The notes beneath the pieces were generated by a model. That model saw only the letters and a program-made list of their open reading frames with translations, was not told where the DNA came from and ran no database searches. From positions 1-46,528 of the forward strand of contig JAKAKL010000052.1 of the NCBI GenBank assembly GCA_021824565.1: a DNA stretch of 46,528 nucleotides, in the 5' to 3' direction. Both the position numbers and the translations under genes were made by a program. Source of the stretch: Bacteroidota bacterium (GTDB taxonomy: Bacteria; Bacteroidota; Ignavibacteria; Ignavibacteriales; Ignavibacteriaceae). This document shows, piece after piece, positions 1-7,784 of the stretch (its first letter is position 1; the number at the start of each line of letters is the position of its first letter).

Positions 1-117
1 GTTACTCACCCGTGCGCCACTTTAATCAAGATATTGCTACCTCTTTCTCGTAGACTTGCATGTGTTAAGCACGCCGCCAGCGTTCGTCCTGAGCCAGGAT
101 CAAACTCTCCGTTGTAG
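1..117 (-). rRNA. 16S ribosomal RNA, 5' end (partial)
   Basis: The reverse strand reads AGAGTTTGATCCTGGCTCAG at about 110-91, the near-universal start of bacterial 16S, followed by the conserved GACGAACGCTGGCGGCGTG and TGCAAGTC segments. The gene runs off the left edge, so only its first ~115 bases are present. The exact mature 5' end is uncertain by several bases; I place it near 112-117 by comparison with the E. coli 16S start. Confidence 0.97.
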
Positions 118-194
118 AGTTTAATTATTTTGTAATCTTGGCGTTTAGACGCTTAGTTGAAACCATTTAACTGACTGGTTAAATGCACTCACTT

Positions 195-207
195 TTTCAA
201 AGAACTA
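195..207 (-). promoter_or_regulatory. boxA-like antitermination element in the 16S leader
   Basis: On the minus strand this reads TAGTTCTTTGAAA, close to the boxA consensus (TGCTCTTTAACA) and to the GTTCTTTGAAA form I recall from Bacteroidota rRNA leaders. It lies between the likely promoter and the 16S start, where Nus-factor antitermination sites are found. A small hairpin (CCTTC/GAAGG, 211-226) lies just upstream of it. Confidence 0.55.
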
Positions 208-232
208 ATTCCTTCATTAAAGAAGGGCTTTA

Positions 233-261
233 AACATACGATCTATGCGTTACAATGTCAA
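233..261 (-). promoter_or_regulatory. rRNA operon promoter (proximal)
   Basis: The minus strand has a perfect -35 TTGACA (261-256), a 17-base spacer and TATGTT (238-233) as -10. It points at the 16S gene and lies about 115 bases upstream of it. The start point is inferred from the spacing only. Confidence 0.6.
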
Positions 262-331
262 TAGCTTATAAATTTTTCAAACAATAATTTTGAATAAATT
301 TTATAAATAATCTTTTCAAATTAGCCTATCA

Positions 332-359
332 AAAATATATGATTTAATATAAATGTCAA
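332..359 (-). promoter_or_regulatory. rRNA operon promoter (distal candidate)
   Basis: A second perfect TTGACA (359-354, minus strand) is followed after 16 bases by TATTTT (337-332). Tandem promoters are common in rRNA operons, and the surrounding DNA is very AT-rich, which would fit an upstream activating region but also makes chance -10 matches likely. Confidence 0.4.
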
Positions 360-542
360 GCAAAAGATAAAAATATTTTTCATTATTTAAACTAAATTTT
401 TATTGTAAATAATTTTTTACTTCGAACTTTAACAATTATTATCATATAAAAATACTAAAAGGTGATTCTTCGTGATGCTCTTCGTTGATAAGTCTACCCG
501 GTTTTACCGATAAGTTTTTTACACTAACAAACTAAATGCGGT

Positions 543-592
543 ATGCTCAGAACAAATTATGGAGTGAATTTATTGTAATCTGTTCTGAGCAT
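543..592. terminator. Perfect 12-bp inverted repeat between the export gene and the rrn promoter
   Basis: ATGCTCAGAACA (543-554) and TGTTCTGAGCAT (581-592) are exact complements separated by 26 bases. The element lies just after the stop codon of the minus-strand SLBB gene and before the rRNA promoters, so a terminator for that gene is the simplest reading. It has no T-run on the minus strand and a long loop, so a protein-binding site is also possible. The rest of 262-599 is AT-rich and shows no gene. Confidence 0.45.
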
Positions 593-599
593 GTAATCA

Positions 600-1982
600 T
601 TATAATTTTTTCACTTGATAATATAGGAACACTAGGGTTGCAATTCCCGTAATAACTGTTGCAAGCTGACCTATTCTTTCAATCTGGTACCAAAATGTTC
701 TTGGTGTTTTCTTTGAAATCCAAATATAATCTCCCGGCTCAATATTAATGTTATTCTTAATATCATCAACGTTATACCAGGCTCTTGATTTTCCCTTGAT
801 CAAATAAATGTCACCCGATGCTGTTTCTCCTAGCCCGCCAGCTTTACTGATATAATATTTATAGTTTTCGCCTTTCTTAAAAGGTATATATCCAGGGTCA
901 TTAATCTGACCAAATATATAAATTAAATTTACTTTTGGTGGAACGTAAATTACATCTCCGTCTCGAACAATGAAATTGCCTGCAGAACTATCGCCAGCGG
1001 CAATTTTTTCAAAGTCGACCAAGCCGTTGCCTCGCATAAGTCTTAACATTTCATCAACATCAAAGTAGCTGGTGTCTTCTTCTATTAGAGTGGACATTCT
1101 AAGCATTCTGAGCCTTTCGAGTTCATCAGAAAAAATTAATGATTTAAAAACATTTGTTCCTCTGATCAATTCGGCTTTGGATAAATCGGCGTCGTCTTTA
1201 AAACCACCGCATTTGTTAATCACTTCTCTAATTGTCGTTCTATCTTTTGTAATCGGAATCTTGCCGGGCATATTAACTTCACCTATTACATTAACAACGA
1301 AATCCTTCTTTTCATCATCTTGAGCGAGAACTACTATCCTGTCACCCATTTCAAGAGGAACATCATCAGAGAGATTAACTTTCATGCTCTTCATATGCTC
1401 TCCATTATAACTTAGGCGATCTATTTCAGCTTCGGTGACATTCTCATAAGCTTTGTTTACGCCTTGAGCGAAAAGCAATGCATCTGAAAGTTTATCTCCC
1501 TGGACAAACTGAAATGTATTTGGATTATTTACAGCTCCGCTTATAGCGAAGAAATTTATATTATGATCATATTGAGGGAAAATTAAAACATCATCATTTT
1601 TTAAATAAGGATTATCTTTAAAATCGCCAGTCAGTCTGAATTTTAATAGATCGAGCTTTATGTTTTCGCCGGAAGCTCGTTTTAGGGTAATGTCGCGCAG
1701 AGGATAATAAGCAATCTGATTTTCTATTTGCTGTATTTGTGCAGGGTCGGTAATTTTTGAAAGCATGTTTGCTTTTGCCTGATTAAATAATCTCGTTACA
1801 AAAGCATCCGCTCGTTCATTTATCGAAGCTGGAAAGGTTCCGGTGGTAATAAAATTGCCGCCTATAGTAACGCTTATTGTAGGTGCGCTTGATAAAAGAT
1901 CGGAAGTTATTTTGTTATCTGACTGAGCAAATACTGATGTAATTAAAAAAAGTGAAATTATCCAGAATGATTTTTTCATCAT
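600..1982 (-). CDS. SLBB-domain polysaccharide export protein (Wza-related)
   Basis: About 460 residues. Probably a periplasmic or outer-membrane component that guides capsule or exopolysaccharide export. A signal peptide (MMKKSFWIISLFLITSVFAQ) fixes the start at 1982, or 1979, at a double ATG with AAAAGG upstream. A longer reading frame from 2048 would overlap rmlB and put a polar stretch before the signal. SLBB-like repeats with the 'V.G.V..PG.....g..l.dai..AGG' pattern are seen near residues 143-185, 230-275 and 353-398, and a weaker one near 35-70. A hydrophobic helix near residues 437-455 ends the protein. Unlike classical Wza, I see no lipobox cysteine and no clear N-terminal Poly_export 'lGPGD' start. 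It follows rmlB by 22 bases, so sugar-nucleotide supply and export are probably co-transcribed. Confidence 0.85.
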   Translation of the reverse strand: MMKKSFWIISLFLITSVFAQSDNKITSDLLSSAPTISVTIGGNFITTGTFPASINERADAFVTRLFNQAKANMLSKITDPAQIQQIENQIAYYPLRDITLKRASGENIKLDLLKFRLTGDFKDNPYLKNDDVLIFPQYDHNINFFAISGAVNNPNTFQFVQGDKLSDALLFAQGVNKAYENVTEAEIDRLSYNGEHMKSMKVNLSDDVPLEMGDRIVVLAQDDEKKDFVVNVIGEVNMPGKIPITKDRTTIREVINKCGGFKDDADLSKAELIRGTNVFKSLIFSDELERLRMLRMSTLIEEDTSYFDVDEMLRLMRGNGLVDFEKIAAGDSSAGNFIVRDGDVIYVPPKVNLIYIFGQINDPGYIPFKKGENYKYYISKAGGLGETASGDIYLIKGKSRAWYNVDDIKNNINIEPGDYIWISKKTPRTFWYQIERIGQLATVITGIATLVFLYYQVKKL

Positions 1983-2004
1983 AGGCCTTTTAAGTTTAAA
2001 AAAA

Positions 2005-3018
2005 TTAATTTGTTTTATATTGTTCCGAATAATATTTCTGGTATTCACCGGAAATTATTCTTTGCCACCATAACTTATTTTCAATGTACCAATCGATAGT
2101 CTTCACAATAGCCTGCTCAAATGAGAAAGCAGGCTTCCAGCCTAGCTGTGATTGAATTTTTGTAGAGTCAATCGCATAACGTCTATCGTGCCCGGGTCTG
2201 TCTTTTACAAACTGAATCAGATCTTCCGATTGATTTAGATGGTTTAATATCAACTTTACGATCTGAATATTTTTCATTTCATTACTTGCACCGATATTAT
2301 AAACTTCGCCCAGTTTTCCTTCTTCAAAAACTAAGTTAATTGCTTTATTATGATCGATTACATAGATCCAATCGCGCACATTTAACCCATCACCATAGAC
2401 AGGAAGCTTTCTATTATTCAGCGCGTTGATTATCATCAAAGGAATTAATTTTTCAGGAAATTGAAAAGGACCGTAGTTATTTGAACATCTTGTTATTACA
2501 ACAGGCATTCCATAGGTATGATAAAAAGATAAAGCCATTAGGTCCGAGGAAGCTTTACTGGAAGAATAAGGACTGTTCGGAGAGATTTGAGTGTTCTCGC
2601 TAAACTTTCCCTCTTCGCCTAAGCTGCCGTAAACTTCGTCAGTAGAAACTTGTAAAAATTTTTCTACTTCAAAATAACGTGCGGTTTCTAAAAGGACATT
2701 GGTTCCGAGGACATTTGTTTTAAAAAATATTTCCGAGCCGAGAATGCTGCGATCAACATGAGATTCGGCAGCAAAATTAATTACATACTTAATTTTATAT
2801 TTTTCAAAAATAAATCTTATCAGTTCTGCATTACCGATGTCGCCTTGAATAAACTGATAATTTTTTTTCGTTTCGGATTTCTTAAGATTTTCAAGATTGC
2901 CTGCATAAGTAAGCTTATCCAGATTAATAATATTATAATCATCTCTTTCGTAAAGAATATGGTTTATATAATTGCTGCCGATAAAGCCGGCGCCGCCTGT
3001 GACCAAAATATTTTTCAT
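2005..3018 (-). CDS. rmlB: dTDP-glucose 4,6-dehydratase
   Basis: 337 residues, the usual family length. It converts dTDP-glucose to dTDP-4-keto-6-deoxyglucose, the second step of dTDP-rhamnose and related deoxysugar synthesis, in the cytoplasm. Visible features are the NAD-binding GGAGFIGS (residues 8-15), the catalytic TDE (126-128), YSSSK with Tyr151 and Lys155, and the family signatures RCSNNYGPFQFPEK and GDGLNVRDW. Only this one step of the pathway is in the window. It lies between a beta-barrel protein gene (7 bases upstream) and the SLBB export gene, suggesting a cell-surface polysaccharide unit. Confidence 0.95.
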   Translation of the reverse strand: MKNILVTGGAGFIGSNYINHILYERDDYNIINLDKLTYAGNLENLKKSETKKNYQFIQGDIGNAELIRFIFEKYKIKYVINFAAESHVDRSILGSEIFFKTNVLGTNVLLETARYFEVEKFLQVSTDEVYGSLGEEGKFSENTQISPNSPYSSSKASSDLMALSFYHTYGMPVVITRCSNNYGPFQFPEKLIPLMIINALNNRKLPVYGDGLNVRDWIYVIDHNKAINLVFEEGKLGEVYNIGASNEMKNIQIVKLILNHLNQSEDLIQFVKDRPGHDRRYAIDSTKIQSQLGWKPAFSFEQAIVKTIDWYIENKLWWQRIISGEYQKYYSEQYKTN

Positions 3019-3025
3019 TTAATTA

Positions 3026-3796
3026 CTAATAAGAAAATAGTCCTACAAAAATTCCTGCTTGAATATAAAAGCTATTGCCATTTATATCAGTGGGTCCATT
3101 TAATATATTTTTATTATTGTTGTATGTCCAGTTTCCACCGAAAGTAAACTGGTAGCCTGTGCCGATGCGAAATGCAAGTAAATGATATGCAGGGATATCT
3201 ACGTTAAGAGTAGGAGTAAAAATCCAGAAGCTATTTTTTAAAGAGCTGCTTTGAGTATAGCCATCGTAGCCGCTTGAAGCATTCCAAAAATTTTCCCAGT
3301 TCATGTTTCCTAAATTTTTATTTAGTTGAATATCTAAACTGCCTCTGCCGATACCGGCGCCTATTGATATTCCAAAGTTTTTTACAAAAGGAAGAGTGTA
3401 TTCTATTGTTAATACTCCTCCTCCCAAAGAATATGTTGCTTCGCTAAATTCGGTTGCGTACTGCGGCTTTGAGCCTGTTGGAACAGGCAAGCTTTGTATC
3501 GCAGCAGCGGTAGAAGTTCTAGAGCCGCCGAAACCCATTCCCCCAACTCTAAAATTTTTTATAAAACCTAGATAAACAAAACCAGCGCCACCTGAAGTAT
3601 AAAATCCGCTTGCAGGCAATGCAGGTACTCCAAAGTTTTGTAATTGAACATTTATCGCATCAAGCTTAGGAACGATCCAGCCGCCGACATACCCGCCGCC
3701 GACGCCAAACGGCGCATCATAAAACGGCGAGTCTTGCGCCAGAATATAATTTGAAGCAATAAGAATGAACGCAATCAGCAGATATGTTTTTCTCAT
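3026..3796 (-). CDS. Exported glycine-rich beta-barrel-like protein, function unknown
   Basis: 256 residues with a signal peptide (MRKTYLLIAFILIASNYILAQ). The mature part is rich in Gly, aromatic residues and alternating hydrophobic strands (for example GGAGFVYLGFIKNFRVGG and FRIGTGYQFTFGGNW) and ends in an aromatic-rich strand (QAGIFVGLFSY). This resembles a small outer-membrane barrel. I do not recognise a named family. It is 7 bases upstream of rmlB, so it probably shares that transcript. The likely promoter lies in the 187 bases before it. Confidence 0.7.
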   Translation of the reverse strand: MRKTYLLIAFILIASNYILAQDSPFYDAPFGVGGGYVGGWIVPKLDAINVQLQNFGVPALPASGFYTSGGAGFVYLGFIKNFRVGGMGFGGSRTSTAAAIQSLPVPTGSKPQYATEFSEATYSLGGGVLTIEYTLPFVKNFGISIGAGIGRGSLDIQLNKNLGNMNWENFWNASSGYDGYTQSSSLKNSFWIFTPTLNVDIPAYHLLAFRIGTGYQFTFGGNWTYNNNKNILNGPTDINGNSFYIQAGIFVGLFSY

Positions 3797-3983
3797 AAAA
3801 ATTTTCTTTTATCAAAACTAAATTAGTAAAAATCAGCTTCTCAGAAAAACTTAAAATTATTCCTTTGTTAATCTTTAAGTAAATAGAATTGAGCGCAACT
3901 ATCCGCCCATTCAAAATTCTTTGAATAATGGAAACCATTCTGAATATTCTTTAGTTCGCCGAATAACTCAAAGTATTTTAGTT

Positions 3984-4484
3984 TCAAAAACTTTTATCAT
4001 CGGCTGAAGGACCATAGATAGATGGAACCGGAATATTGTTTAGTCTCATGTAAACTGTTAATTGTCCGCGATGATGAACAAGGTGGTTAATAGACGATCC
4101 CACATTTTCACCTTTGGGAGAACTAAATAAAACTACGCCTTTGCTCTTTAGATAGAATAGTTCGGAAAGTGATTTGTCGGAAACTTTTTGAAGCGCATTT
4201 TTAGCACCGGCTAAATTTTCTTCGAAATAATTTACTAATTCCTCTGTACTTTTCGGTTCAAAATGTTTAAATGTTGCAAGATCAATTTCAGAATTTTCGA
4301 CTATTTCTTGTATCCATTTAGGAATTTCAGCAACAAGTAGAGCAAGATAGCCCATGGGCATTGATTTTTCATGAGGCTTCCAGGTGTTTAAACTCATTGG
4401 AATTCTCTCTAAACACTTTCTTGTTGCAGCGGCTTCTGCTTCAAGCTCATTTAAAAATCTTTTTCCATTTGTGGTATTATCCAT
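3984..4484 (-). CDS. DinB-like four-helix protein (DinB/YfiT superfamily), one metal ligand replaced
   Basis: 166 residues. The end carries the DinB signature NHLVHHRGQLTVYMRL followed by VPSIYGPSADD. Family members are metal-dependent four-helix bundles, several of them thiol transferases or hydrolases; the substrate here is unknown. His134 and His138 correspond to the second and third metal ligands. From memory the first ligand normally sits in 'LAGHIAE', which here reads LALLVAE, so Leu50 replaces the His. The protein may therefore bind metal weakly or not at all. It is separated by 156 bases from the DUF1460 gene upstream. Confidence 0.82.
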   Translation of the reverse strand: MDNTTNGKRFLNELEAEAAATRKCLERIPMSLNTWKPHEKSMPMGYLALLVAEIPKWIQEIVENSEIDLATFKHFEPKSTEELVNYFEENLAGAKNALQKVSDKSLSELFYLKSKGVVLFSSPKGENVGSSINHLVHHRGQLTVYMRLNNIPVPSIYGPSADDKSF

Positions 4485-4640
4485 AACGATCTCCTCTAAA
4501 AATTTAATATTAGAATTTAGTTAGTTTAATTATAGAGTTGGGTTTTATCCGCAGTTCAAATTTTACTAAACCAGAACTTAAAAACAAATAATAAATGCGT
4601 CTACTTTATTAAACTTTCGTATGCTAAGTTGCTGTTTAAT

Positions 4641-5489
4641 TTAAGGCTCCGCGGCACGAAGAACTATGATGCCGGTATCCTTTTTTACTTTTAAAACATA
4701 ATCTGAAAGAGGTAATTCGGAAATCTGAACTTTATAACCAACATCCGGCGCATGCATTAAATGCACTGTTCCGTCTTTCATTTCAACTGCAACGCCGACA
4801 TGATTAATATCCAGCCCCTTAACATCGGAAGTAAATGCAATCAAATCACCGTTATGAATTTTTTTCGATATGATTGAAACTTTTTCTTTAGGAATAAAAA
4901 AATATTCACGTCTGTTAATATCTTTTTCTTGTTCTTTAATTACAGGAATGAGGGAAGGGTTTTCTTTTAGCTGCACATAAAGATCAGGATGCAACGACAT
5001 AAAAGATACATCGAAATGAAGAGGTTCTCCGCCTAATTCTTTTGAAATATTTTTTATGATTCCTTTTTTTTCATTATCATAAATCCAGTCTGAAAAATAA
5101 TTGAGCCTGGAAGGATATTGATTAATTTTTCCGTCACGGTAACGGATTTTTTCAAGTTCTTTTTGATAATCTTCAAAACTGGTTTTCTTTTCTTTAATGC
5201 AGCGCGCAAAAGCAAGGTCGGTCTCAAGAAAAGTAGTGCAGTCAAACACTGTAAGATTTATAACAAGTTTTTCGGTCTTTCCTTTTTCCAAAGTATGAGC
5301 TTCGTAATTAGTTCCGATAAAACTTTTTCCGATTACTGCGATTACATCCCCGATTGGTTCGCTTTCTAAATTCTTATTTGCAGCAAGCTTAAATTTTGCA
5401 TTGCAAATTTCTACATCTTTATTGGAAAAAATCTGGGCATTCAAAATTGCAGTAATAAATAAAACGAATAGAAAACTTTTCCTCATCAT
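4641..5489 (-). CDS. DUF1460 family protein (NlpC/P60-like amidase fold), exported
   Basis: 282 residues with an N-terminal signal peptide (FLFVLFITAILNAQ). Members of DUF1460 are cell-wall-amidase-like cysteine hydrolases of the NlpC/P60 group. The probable catalytic Cys84 is in VFDCTTFLE and the probable catalytic His230 in DINHVGVAVE; GDLIAFTSD just before the latter also fits the fold. A likely role is peptidoglycan or peptide turnover in the periplasm. Two adjacent ATG codons (5489 and 5486) are possible starts. It lies 30 bases after dnaB on the same strand. Confidence 0.85.
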   Translation of the reverse strand: MMRKSFLFVLFITAILNAQIFSNKDVEICNAKFKLAANKNLESEPIGDVIAVIGKSFIGTNYEAHTLEKGKTEKLVINLTVFDCTTFLETDLAFARCIKEKKTSFEDYQKELEKIRYRDGKINQYPSRLNYFSDWIYDNEKKGIIKNISKELGGEPLHFDVSFMSLHPDLYVQLKENPSLIPVIKEQEKDINRREYFFIPKEKVSIISKKIHNGDLIAFTSDVKGLDINHVGVAVEMKDGTVHLMHAPDVGYKVQISELPLSDYVLKVKKDTGIIVLRAAEP

Positions 5490-5519
5490 ATTTTTAAGTT
5501 TCTAAATTTGAATTGATAG

Positions 5520-6956
5520 TTAAATGATATCTTCATTCGAAGGTATCGACGCGGAAGAATATTCTTCAATCTGCCGTGCATGAGCAAGATTTTCAAACCG
5601 GGCATATTCTTTTATAAATGCAAGCCTAAGCTCACCTGTTGGACCGTTCCTTTGCTTACCAATAATTATTTCTGCCACGCCTTCAGTAGAAGAATTATCT
5701 TCCGGAAAATTTTTAATCCCGTATGCTTCAGGACGGTTTAAGAAAATTACAACGTCGGCATCCTGTTCGATTGAACCGGATTCGCGAAGGTTAGAAAGCT
5801 GCGGTCGCCGGTCTTTGCTTGTTTCTACCGCGCGGTTAAGCTGGGCTAAAGCAAGAACTGGAATATCTAATTCTTTTGCCAGTGACTTAAGCGAACGCGA
5901 GATATGAGAAATTTCTCTTTCACGGCTTTCTGAATTTGCAGGTCCCTGCATCAACTGAAGATAATCTATTATGATCATGCCTATTCCATGTTCGGCTTTT
6001 AATCTTCTTGCCTTTGCGCGGATTTCAAGAACAGTTTGCGCCGGCGTGTCATCGACAAAAATAGGCGACTCAATTAATTTATGCGCGTTCTTGCTAAGCT
6101 TAACTCCTTCAGAAGGAGGAAGTTTTCCCGTACGAACTAAATGTGCGTTCAATCTTCCTTCTGCACATATCATTCTTATAACAAGCTGCATCGTGGACAT
6201 TTCAAGACTGAAAATGCCGACAGGGATTTTATGATCAACAGCTGCGTTGCGTGCCAGTGATAGTGCAAATGCCGTCTTTCCCATTGAAGGTCGTGCCGCG
6301 ATTATAACAAGATCAGATTTTTGAAAACCGCCTAACATTTCATCCAGTTCATAAAATCCTGTTGGAACCGAAAATTGTTTTTTAGAATTTGAATGAATTG
6401 CTTCGATATATTCTAAAGCGTTTCTAACCGCTCTATCCATATCCTGAAATGATCTTTTTAGATGAGATTCGGTGATTTCAAAAATTTTTCTTTCAGCATT
6501 ATCAAGAATCTCAAACGCATCTTCTGTGCCGGCATAAGCGGCATTTGCTATTTCATGCGAGCTGGTTATCAGCCCTCTAAGAATTTGTTTTTCAAGAATA
6601 ATCTTTGAATGATACTCGATGTTAGCGGCAGATGAAATATTTTGCGACAGCTTGCTTAAATAAACTGCGCCGCCGACATCTTCAACTTGACCTCTCTTTT
6701 TTAATTCTTCATACAAGGTAACTGTATCAATTGGCTCGCCCGAATCAAACAGTGAAAGCATTGCCTCAAATATTTTTTTATGCGGAGACAAATAAAAACT
6801 ATCTGGCGTTAAAAGTTCAACAGCTTTTGGCACAGCTTCTTTTTCAATCATCATTGCGCCAAGAACCGCAGCTTCTATTTCTGGCGCTGCCGGCGGCTTT
6901 ACATCAGCCGGAATAATTGAATCCAGGGTTATATTTTGTTTATTAGATTTAGCCAT
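5520..6956 (-). CDS. dnaB: Replicative DNA helicase DnaB
   Basis: 478 residues. The hexameric helicase that unwinds DNA at the replication fork. The N-terminal primase-interacting domain begins PPAAPEIEAAVLGAMM. The RecA-like domain has Walker A ARPSMGKT (221-228), Walker B IIIDYLQLM, and the arginine-finger region KQRNGPTGELRLAF. No intein interrupts it, which is worth noting because dnaB is a common intein site. Its start overlaps the end of the uracil-DNA glycosylase gene by 8 bases, so the two are translationally coupled. Confidence 0.97.
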   Translation of the reverse strand: MAKSNKQNITLDSIIPADVKPPAAPEIEAAVLGAMMIEKEAVPKAVELLTPDSFYLSPHKKIFEAMLSLFDSGEPIDTVTLYEELKKRGQVEDVGGAVYLSKLSQNISSAANIEYHSKIILEKQILRGLITSSHEIANAAYAGTEDAFEILDNAERKIFEITESHLKRSFQDMDRAVRNALEYIEAIHSNSKKQFSVPTGFYELDEMLGGFQKSDLVIIAARPSMGKTAFALSLARNAAVDHKIPVGIFSLEMSTMQLVIRMICAEGRLNAHLVRTGKLPPSEGVKLSKNAHKLIESPIFVDDTPAQTVLEIRAKARRLKAEHGIGMIIIDYLQLMQGPANSESREREISHISRSLKSLAKELDIPVLALAQLNRAVETSKDRRPQLSNLRESGSIEQDADVVIFLNRPEAYGIKNFPEDNSSTEGVAEIIIGKQRNGPTGELRLAFIKEYARFENLAHARQIEEYSSASIPSNEDII

Positions 6957-7752
6957 TATTTTTTATAATATCGTCATATAATTTTCTAAAGAGTTGAACG
7001 TCCTCCCAACATCCGCGTTTCCAGTTTGGATTTCGCAGAAGTGCCGCCGGATGATATGTTATCATAACTTTAGCGTTACCAAATTCAAAAACTTTGCCGC
7101 GCATATTAGTAAGAGAATCTTTCTTTTTCAATAGCCCTTGCGCAGAGGTTAATCCAAGGCATAAAATTACCTTCGGCTTGATCAGATCAATTTGTTTTTT
7201 TAAATACGGGATACACGAATCCATTTCTGCCGGCAGCGGAGTTCTGTTCCCGGGCGGTCGACATTTGACAATGTTGGCAATATAAACTTCTTCACGAGAA
7301 AATTTTATAGCTTTTAAAATATCTGTTAGAAGCTGACCTGCTCTGCCGACAAAAGGCAAGCCCTGAGCATCTTCATCAGCTCCGGGTCCTTCGCCGATTA
7401 CAAGTACATCTGCATCAGGATTTCCGGAGCCGAATACAAATTTATTTCTCGTCTTACCGAGAATGCATTTTTGACAATTACATATGAGCTTATTAAGTAA
7501 GTCAAGTTTATCTGCAAGCTGCCAATCTTCCTTTGCTTCTTCAAACAAAGCTTCTTCTTGACTTTCATCCGATATGAGTTTTATTTTTTTAATTTCTTCC
7601 TTCACCTGAAATGATTTTGATTCGTCATCTTCCGTTTTGTAATGAACCGAAGTTTTTCTTTCTAGATTTTTAGTCTCAAATAATTCGTCGCCAAAAATTT
7701 CTTTTTGATCAAGGAGCGACTGCGTAATTATGTCTTTTAGATTTTCTTTCAT
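6949..7752 (-). CDS. Type-4 uracil-DNA glycosylase (Fe-S)
   Basis: 267 residues. It removes uracil from DNA to start base-excision repair. The family motif A reads GEGPGADEDAQGLPFVG (from 120), and motif B contains YHPAALLRNP. Four cysteines suited to a 4Fe-4S cluster are seen: Cys93 and Cys96 (CQKC), Cys164 (KCRPPGNR) and Cys180. The first ~85 residues are a charged, poorly conserved extension, as in many bacterial members. It lies between coaBC (32-base gap) and dnaB (8-base overlap) in a replication/repair and housekeeping run. Confidence 0.94.
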   Translation of the reverse strand: MKENLKDIITQSLLDQKEIFGDELFETKNLERKTSVHYKTEDDESKSFQVKEEIKKIKLISDESQEEALFEEAKEDWQLADKLDLLNKLICNCQKCILGKTRNKFVFGSGNPDADVLVIGEGPGADEDAQGLPFVGRAGQLLTDILKAIKFSREEVYIANIVKCRPPGNRTPLPAEMDSCIPYLKKQIDLIKPKVILCLGLTSAQGLLKKKDSLTNMRGKVFEFGNAKVMITYHPAALLRNPNWKRGCWEDVQLFRKLYDDIIKNNG

Positions 7753-7784
7753 CGGATTGTTTACTCTTAAGAATAAAGAGAAAT

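Noticed and set aside
1072-1323. 83-codon plus-strand frame
   Set aside because: Antisense shadow of the SLBB gene, with no recognisable features.
3717-3938. 73-codon minus-strand frame
   Set aside because: It overlaps the signal-peptide start of the barrel protein in another frame and has no domain or ribosome site.
5520-6956. Intein in dnaB
   Set aside because: The helicase is uninterrupted and of normal length around the Walker A and other conserved motifs.
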